A DNA stretch of 5,059 nt from Candidatus Fermentibacteraceae bacterium (GTDB taxonomy: Bacteria > Fermentibacterota > Fermentibacteria > Fermentibacterales > JCC-6). The position numbers were made by a program, and so were the translations under genes. The notes under the pieces are model-generated. The model searched no databases. It saw only the letters and a list, made by a program, of their open reading frames with translations, and was not told the DNA's origin. Position 1 is the first letter of the stretch. Every line of letters starts with the position of its first letter. Of this stretch, positions 1 through 5,059 are shown in pieces. The stretch is from positions 1-5,059 of the forward strand of contig JAUVJW010000162.1 of NCBI GenBank assembly GCA_030596465.1, written 5' to 3'.

Positions 1-3000
1 ATACCACTGCCATACTTAACTCTTCTGAAAATATCCTTAACAAGTTCAGCGGTATAGGAAATTTCCGATACTGGCTTCTTCGAACAAGCTCCTATGCCGC
101 TGAAAATCCATGAATCCATCAATCCATCAGCAAGCCTTGATCTCTCAAAATCAGATTTAATCTCAAGAAGCGCTTTTTCTACTGTAACAAAAAATGTAGC
201 ATAGTTTCTCATAAATTTAACTTTACCGTCAACTCTCTTCTCCAGAGAAAGTCGCTCATGCAGGATACCGGAAAGAAGCCTGCTGTCTTTCATTCCCAGC
301 ATAAGAAGATCAAGTCTTTCTGCTGAATTCCTTTTCCATAGAGGGAAAAGAAAGTTCTTCTCCATGAGAGTAAAACCATTGTCTGGACTGGTTGCGTAGC
401 GAAAACTTTCCTGCAGGGTGGAAAGAAAACCGTTTGCACTACTGTAGCCCAAAAACTCCACAGCCTCTGTCGCCACCTCTGCTATTTCTGCCGTCAACTC
501 CAGTGAACTGCCGGAAACAAGGACGATTTCCATTGCACAGTTCAGCAAAGGAGGCAGTGCCGCCTGTCTCCATGCGTGAAAAATATCCTGTTCCATAAAT
601 CCGTCAATTGACTCAAGATACGAAAACATCTCTGGATTTATATCAGTTCCTGTTCCGTCGTTGAAAAGAACAAGCAGCGATTTGTCTCCACCAGATAAAG
701 AATTCAGCTGATTCATCATGGTTCTGTCCCATTCGAGCGACAGGCTTCCAGCTCCGGGGATTCCCGCTTTCTCTATTTGTTTGGATAGATAGCCCGCAGT
801 GTTCAGAATCGCTTCTTTAGTGCAGCTTTCGGAAGAACCAGCAAGAGCTGACACTGCACCGTAAAGCTTCATCCTGGTAGTATCCTCTCTTATTTTCAAG
901 CCATTCCATTCCTCGCGCCTGCGATTGGACCAATTCTCAGGAATATTAAGTGGTGGTGGTGTTTTCTGGGAAAGCCAGGAACCAAGAACGGCAGCACAAT
1001 CCTGTTGAATCTCTAAATCAAGTCTTGTTACAAGATACTCTGCAAAGTCTTCTCCCGCCGTCATTCCTCCAACGCTTCTGGAAAATTCATCTGCTATTTC
1101 AAAAAGAAAAGCCGGGAGAGATTTTGCCTCTCTGCCAAACAGATAAATGGAACCGGGCAGAAGAAAGCCAAAAAATGTTTGAGCTGTTCCTCCCGGATTG
1201 ACTATTCTTGATGTATTTGCAGAGGTTGATCCATCTGGAATGAGTTTGTTAAGAAGGATTTCTATTGCGTCTCCGTTTACCGAATCAAGGGAGGTTGGAT
1301 TGTCTACTATGGCCCTGAGTATGTTGCTTACACCACTGACTATAAAATCACTGAAACGAGAGTCTCCTCCTTCTTCCCATACAGCAAGCCTGCTGAATCT
1401 GTCGCAAATTGAACGAATGCCGGAAATCAGATGCTCTGTCTTCTCGCCTTCAACTCCCGGAATAGCAAGAAGATCAACCATTAAACCGTCCACCACTTCA
1501 ACTCTTCCCCCTGCTCTAAAGACCTTCTTAAATACTTTGTGTTCCACTTCTCTCAGCTTATCAATTGCCCCCGATGAATTGTACCCGTTAACAGCAAAAG
1601 CAAGACATTCGTCAAAAACCGGATCCTCCGGGCTCAGTTCGCTGAGTAACCGGGTAACAATATTATCCAGATAGCGCTTTCTGTTACTTACATTGTTTAT
1701 CTTATAGAGAACTTCTATTACTTTCTCTTCCGCCATAAAACTATTAGAAAGAAGGGTTTCAACCCAGGCAGGAGCAAGACCGGAAAGCGCTTTTGTGCGA
1801 TCCGGCAGAGGCAGGGCATCAAGTAATCTTCCTGTTATGGTAATGCGTGAGAGGAATTCTCTTTTGTTGCTCTTATCTGACGCTCTAAGCAAAAGTGAAC
1901 TGGCTGACAAAACACTGGAAATCGACGAGTCGCTCTTTTCAGTGGCTTCAGCAAGCTGGACTACGGCCCAGTTTGAAAGTGAATGATCCATATCCGTCAT
2001 GGCTCTGTGAAAAGCTTTTAAAGCTGTTCTATCCTGCAATGTGCTGGACGGAAAAACCCTGGCAACCATTTTGTAAAAGCGTATGACAGCAGAAGGAGAA
2101 AGCCTTTTTTTTATGGATGTTTCAAGAACCAGTTCATTTACAAACTTCAGCACCTCATCGCTGATTTCATCACCGTTTGATCTAAGAAAGTGAAGTATAT
2201 TCGCGAGAGAAATTCCACCGGGAATATTTCCCAGAAAAACTGCAACGGAATAACCCAGCTCAGACTGATTGTTTTCTGTTATCCCGTGAGAGATCGCCTC
2301 AACAACAATATCCAATTTTATCTGATGATCTATGTGTGAAATCAAGTCTGGATAAATAGCGAAGCTCTGCTTTATTTCTTTTTCTGGATATGAGTTAAAG
2401 AGACTCATCGCTCTGTGGATTCTTTCCCTGTCCAGAAGAGCATCAAGCCCTTTTACTTCCTCTATTCCCCGAAGAAGCCCCGCAAGAAACCGGATGGAAC
2501 TCATAGGTACCAGTTCTCCGCTTAATCTCTCCTGAATCCTGCTTCCCTTTTGAGAGATCAGCTTCCATATTTGATAATGATCCTGCTTGTTAAGAAGCCA
2601 TCCCGTCTCCACTGTAAAATCCAGCAGAGACGTGGATTTCTTCGTTTCTAAATCAAGATTCTTCCGGGATAAAAGAAAATCTTTCGCTGCGGAAAGAACC
2701 TTATCTCCACCGATAACCGCTCGGGCACAAACAAAAGCATACCTGCCCGGGAATTCTTCGGCAACTGTAAGGGGAATTTCGATGTTTGAGTTATTTAGTA
2801 TCTGTGGAGCTAAAAGTACCCTGTACCAGCATGCCAGTGAGCTTGTCAGATCCATTTGAAAACCCTCTGACATGTTGATCTCTGCTAACTTGAAGAACCC
2901 GAAAACGGCTGATACCATGATCTCTGTGCGGAGCTTATGACAAACCATAAACCATTTGCGCGCCAGCACTTCATCCAAATCAACAGGTAAAGCTAACTTG

Positions 3001-3266
3001 GACATCCGCGTATAGAGAATTTCAGCGTCCGATCTTTCCATTACTGAAATCAGAGAAGCCAGTGCCGGAACAGAAACTCCCAGTGATGATGAAACACTCA
3101 ATCGTTCCAAAGAAGCGGTTAGCTTGGGCACATTCCTCAACTGCACCTGACTGGCGTCGGGAAAATCAGGCACTCTCACATATGGTGAATGCGCGTTTAT
3201 CGGATCAAACTGCTTTACTTTCAACCAGGCTTTTATTTGTCGGCCAAGCTCTTCCTGTACGGACAT
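1..3266 (-). CDS. Uncharacterised large, mostly helical protein coupled to gyrA (3' end beyond the window)
   Basis: The frame is open from ATG at 3266-3264 to the left edge: 1,088 complete codons with no stop, checked triplet by triplet. The start is supported by the TGATG overlap with gyrA and a purine-rich Shine-Dalgarno-like tract 9 nt upstream. The product begins MSVQEELGRQIKAWLKVKQF. I do not recognise its family. It has no signal peptide and no convincing membrane helix; the most hydrophobic stretch (695-711) is short and broken by Pro and Gly. There are about nine scattered cysteines with no CxxC pair, and I saw no Walker A, helicase, nuclease or protease motif. Long runs of amphipathic, Leu-rich helices separated by short polar loops suggest an alpha-solenoid-like or other all-helical fold; this is inference. 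Local marks are a Ser-rich patch (446-457), a TPPP turn (769-772) that may be a domain linker, and a polar loop NDGTGTDINPE (869-879). Codon use (many AGA, GGA and CTT codons) resembles gyrA, so there is no sign of recent transfer. It is very likely a real protein; its function is unknown. Confidence 0.9.
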   Translation of the reverse strand, partial: MSVQEELGRQIKAWLKVKQFDPINAHSPYVRVPDFPDASQVQLRNVPKLTASLERLSVSSSLGVSVPALASLISVMERSDAEILYTRMSKLALPVDLDEVLARKWFMVCHKLRTEIMVSAVFGFFKLAEINMSEGFQMDLTSSLACWYRVLLAPQILNNSNIEIPLTVAEEFPGRYAFVCARAVIGGDKVLSAAKDFLLSRKNLDLETKKSTSLLDFTVETGWLLNKQDHYQIWKLISQKGSRIQERLSGELVPMSSIRFLAGLLRGIEEVKGLDALLDRERIHRAMSLFNSYPEKEIKQSFAIYPDLISHIDHQIKLDIVVEAISHGITENNQSELGYSVAVFLGNIPGGISLANILHFLRSNGDEISDEVLKFVNELVLETSIKKRLSPSAVIRFYKMVARVFPSSTLQDRTALKAFHRAMTDMDHSLSNWAVVQLAEATEKSDSSISSVLSASSLLLRASDKSNKREFLSRITITGRLLDALPLPDRTKALSGLAPAWVETLLSNSFMAEEKVIEVLYKINNVSNRKRYLDNIVTRLLSELSPEDPVFDECLAFAVNGYNSSGAIDKLREVEHKVFKKVFRAGGRVEVVDGLMVDLLAIPGVEGEKTEHLISGIRSICDRFSRLAVWEEGGDSRFSDFIVSGVSNILRAIVDNPTSLDSVNGDAIEILLNKLIPDGSTSANTSRIVNPGGTAQTFFGFLLPGSIYLFGREAKSLPAFLFEIADEFSRSVGGMTAGEDFAEYLVTRLDLEIQQDCAAVLGSWLSQKTPPPLNIPENWSNRRREEWNGLKIREDTTRMKLYGAVSALAGSSESCTKEAILNTAGYLSKQIEKAGIPGAGSLSLEWDRTMMNQLNSLSGGDKSLLVLFNDGTGTDINPEMFSYLESIDGFMEQDIFHAWRQAALPPLLNCAMEIVLVSGSSLELTAEIAEVATEAVEFLGYSSANGFLSTLQESFRYATSPDNGFTLMEKNFLFPLWKRNSAERLDLLMLGMKDSRLLSGILHERLSLEKRVDGKVKFMRNYATFFVTVEKALLEIKSDFERSRLADGLMDSWIFSGIGACSKKPVSEISYTAELVKDIFRRVKYGSG

Positions 3267-3268
3267 CA
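3264..3268 (-). other. TGATG stop-start overlap joining gyrA to the next gene
   Basis: The minus strand reads TGATG: TGA (3268-3266) ends gyrA and ATG (3266-3264) begins the large unknown gene, sharing one base. Such junctions are a known arrangement for translational coupling. They also leave no room for a promoter or terminator between the genes, so the two are expected to share a transcript. An internal promoter within the gyrA coding sequence cannot be excluded. Confidence 0.9.
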
Positions 3269-5059
3269 GCTTTCTTCCCCGTGGTTTCCTTCCCCATTTT
3301 CCGTGTCTTCATCACTCAGTAATTCTGCGGGAAGCAGTGCAACATCAGAAACGATATCTTTCTCGTAAAGATTCATCAGACGAACCCCTTTTGTAGCCCG
3401 GCCTATCATCCTTACATCATCACTTCTAAACCTGATAACCATTCCCGAGACTGTAACAAGAAGAATCTCATCCCCGACAGAAGGGACGGATATAGTTACC
3501 ACATTTCCGTTTCTCTTGTCAGTAATAATGTTGATAACACCGCTGCCCCCTCTGTGGGTTTTTCTGTATTCAGAAACAGGGGTTTTCTTTCCATATCCAT
3601 TCTCTGTAACAGACATGAGAACATCATCGTCGGTTGCTGTAACCAGACCAACAATTCGGTCATTCTTTTTCAACCTCATACCGGAAACACCCATGGTATC
3701 ACGACCCTGAACTCGTATCTCTTCCTCTGGAAATTTGATCGCTCTTCCGTGAGATGTGGCCAGAATAACTCTGGATTTACCATCAGTCATTACTGCCTGT
3801 ACAAGCTCAGAATTTTCCATAAGCTTTATTGCCTTTATGCCGTTTTTTCTTGGGTGGCTGTACATATCAAGAGAGCTTTTTTTAACCCTCCCGTCGCTGG
3901 TTGCCATAACGATATATCTGTCACCCGTGAAATCTTTTACACAGACTCTAGCTACCGGTCTTTCTTCTGGAAGAAGCTGAAGAAGGTTAATAATTGCCTT
4001 CCCGCGGCTGTTTCTTCCAGCTTCAGGAATTTTCCAGACCTTAAGCCAGTGACATCTTCCAAGATTTGTAAAAAATAGAATGTAAGCATGGTTGGTTGAA
4101 GTGAAAACCTGTTCTAAAAAATCTTCATCCCGAGTCGTTACTCCTGTTTTTCCTCTGCCTCCCCTGGACTGACTCCGCCAGGTGTCTACGGGCAACCTCT
4201 TTATGTATCCCCTGTGAGAAACCACTACAACCATGGAATCATCCGGAATCATATCTTCAACATCAATTCCGTCAGGCGTCCATGGTATGATAGCTGTTTT
4301 TCTATCCTCGCCGTACTGTTCAGAAACTACTCTCAGCTCATCAACCACAATTTCCATTCTCAAGTGTTTGTTCTCCAGAATCTCTTTCAGCCTTGTAATA
4401 AGTATTTCAAGAGCGGCAAGCTCTTCTTCAAGAGATTTCCTGTCAAGTGCAGTAAGTTTACCCAGGCGCATCTCCATAATTGCCTGTGTCTGTTTTTCCG
4501 AGAAATCGAAGACCTCCATTAAATTAGCTTTGGCTTCTGGCTGGCTGGAAGCTGCTTTTATAATCCTGATTACCTCGTCTATATTGTCTTGAGCTTTAAT
4601 GAGCCCCCTGAGAATGTGAGCCCTTGCTTCCGCTTTTTTGTGTTCGAACTGGCTGCGCCTGAGTATTACAGTATGTCTGTGCTCAACAAAATAGGAGAGC
4701 ATTTCCCTGAGATTCAATCTTCTTGGGATTTTGTCAACAATGGCTATAATATTTGCTCCGAAAGTTGTTTCAAGGGTAGTACGCTTGAATAACTGATTCA
4801 GAACGACTTCCTCAATGGCGTCACGCTTGAGAACTATGACTACACGCATACCGTCTCTGTCAGACTCATCGCGAAGATCCGCAATACCGGTAATTTTTTT
4901 ATCTTTTACCAGATCGGCAATTGATTTGATCAATCTTGCCTTGTTAACCATATAGGGGAGTTCGTGAATAATTATGCAAGCTCTTCCGTTAACCTCTTCC
5001 GATGCTACCTTGCTACGTACGATTATTTTTCCCCGTCCGGATCTGTATGCGTTTCTCAC
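3266..5059 (-). CDS. gyrA: DNA gyrase subunit A, C-terminal 597 residues (5' end beyond the window)
   Basis: GyrA is the DNA-breaking and DNA-wrapping subunit of the A2B2 type IIA topoisomerase that introduces negative supercoils using ATP hydrolysed by GyrB. Seen, in residues of this fragment: a conserved tower segment AYRSGRGK (4-11), HELPYMVNKARLI (32-44) and the signature LRDESDRDGMR (62-72); a helical coiled-coil region (about 115-255) containing EARAHIL (144-150) and QAIMEMRLGKLTAL (192-205); then a C-terminal beta-pinwheel of six blades, each with a recognisable core near 277-306, 326-360, 382-413, 430-463, 480-511 and 531-564. The GyrA box is QSRGGRG (297-303), which supports GyrA over a Gram-negative ParC. 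The chain ends in an acidic tail (583-597, rich in Asp and Glu). The roughly 36-residue insertion of E. coli-type GyrA is absent. The GTG at the right edge is most likely an internal valine codon, because conserved sequence is already under way there; the catalytic tyrosine and quinolone-resistance region are off-window. The stop is TGA at 3268-3266 and overlaps the next gene's start. Confidence 0.97.
   Translation of the reverse strand: MRNAYRSGRGKIIVRSKVASEEVNGRACIIIHELPYMVNKARLIKSIADLVKDKKITGIADLRDESDRDGMRVVIVLKRDAIEEVVLNQLFKRTTLETTFGANIIAIVDKIPRRLNLREMLSYFVEHRHTVILRRSQFEHKKAEARAHILRGLIKAQDNIDEVIRIIKAASSQPEAKANLMEVFDFSEKQTQAIMEMRLGKLTALDRKSLEEELAALEILITRLKEILENKHLRMEIVVDELRVVSEQYGEDRKTAIIPWTPDGIDVEDMIPDDSMVVVVSHRGYIKRLPVDTWRSQSRGGRGKTGVTTRDEDFLEQVFTSTNHAYILFFTNLGRCHWLKVWKIPEAGRNSRGKAIINLLQLLPEERPVARVCVKDFTGDRYIVMATSDGRVKKSSLDMYSHPRKNGIKAIKLMENSELVQAVMTDGKSRVILATSHGRAIKFPEEEIRVQGRDTMGVSGMRLKKNDRIVGLVTATDDDVLMSVTENGYGKKTPVSEYRKTHRGGSGVINIITDKRNGNVVTISVPSVGDEILLVTVSGMVIRFRSDDVRMIGRATKGVRLMNLYEKDIVSDVALLPAELLSDEDTENGEGNHGEES
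3271..3280 (-). promoter_or_regulatory. Shine-Dalgarno-like tract for the gene downstream of gyrA
   Basis: On the minus strand this reads GGGGAAGAAA, inside the last codons of gyrA (the Gly-Glu-Glu-Ser end). The GGGGA part lies 9 nt before the ATG at 3266, a usual spacing. A second purine tract (GGGGAAGG) lies a little further upstream. With the TGATG junction it supports both the chosen start and translation by terminating or re-initiating ribosomes. The match to the anti-Shine-Dalgarno core is only partial, so reinitiation may matter more than independent loading. Confidence 0.55.

Noticed and set aside
1116..1185. A possible transmembrane segment in the unknown protein (about residues 695-711)
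   Set aside because: Only about 17 residues lack charge, and the stretch is broken by Pro and several Gly. No other candidate membrane helix or signal peptide was seen, so a buried core strand or helix is more likely.
1198..1674. A plus-strand open frame of 158 codons opposite the unknown gene
   Set aside because: It lies wholly antisense to the continuous 1,088-codon minus-strand frame. Its Ser/Thr/Leu-rich product looks like a reverse-complement reading of Leu-, Glu- and Arg-rich coding sequence, and no ribosome site or family motif was seen.
1..3266. Reading the left 3.2 kb as a non-coding or decayed region with only small plus-strand genes
   Set aside because: The minus strand is open for all 1,088 codons, far beyond chance, and its start is fixed by the gyrA overlap and a Shine-Dalgarno-like tract. 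It lacks a stop only because the window ends.
3554..4078. A plus-strand open frame of 174 codons opposite gyrA
   Set aside because: It is fully antisense to the well-conserved GyrA pinwheel domain. The product is rich in Phe, Ser and Cys with no recognisable domain, as expected of a shadow frame.
4894..4900. Run of seven A on the coding strand within gyrA as a frameshift site
   Set aside because: It encodes the conserved Asp-Lys-Lys-Ile stretch of an essential protein, the frame continues normally, and lysine-rich sequence explains it. I saw no stimulatory structure.
5057..5059. GTG at the right edge as the true start of gyrA
   Set aside because: Conserved GyrA sequence (AYRSGRGK) begins three residues later and corresponds to about residue 255-265 of full-length GyrA. 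The gene must continue beyond the edge, and a start here would lack the catalytic tyrosine.

Overview
The window is 5,059 bases of bacterial DNA at moderate GC (by eye in the low-to-mid 40s per cent). It is coding from edge to edge on the minus strand. It holds two genes, both cut by the window edges, and essentially no intergenic sequence. The organism is a bacterium, shown by a bacterial-type DNA gyrase subunit A, a Shine-Dalgarno-like purine tract and tightly packed genes. The GyrA lacks the insertion that E. coli GyrA carries near the end of its coiled coil, and it looks broadly like Gram-positive and deep-branching bacterial GyrA. I cannot place it in a phylum from this window.

Right part (3266-5059, minus): the C-terminal 597 residues of GyrA. 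They comprise the end of the breakage-reunion domain (tower and coiled coil leading to the C-gate), the complete six-bladed DNA-wrapping domain with a GyrA box, and a short acidic tail. About the first 250-260 residues, including the active-site tyrosine and the quinolone-resistance region, lie beyond the right edge.

Left part (1-3266, minus): a reading frame of 1,088 codons with no stop. It starts inside the gyrA stop codon (TGATG, one shared base) and runs off the left edge, so its C-terminus is missing. I read it codon by codon and found no in-frame stop. The product is a large, apparently soluble and mostly helical protein that I do not recognise. It is the most interesting object in the window: a giant unknown protein translationally coupled to an essential topoisomerase subunit.

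The arrangement implies one transcript in which gyrase A and the unknown protein are made together. No RNA genes, mobile elements, CRISPR arrays, promoters or terminators were seen. Plus-strand open frames are antisense shadows of the two genes.
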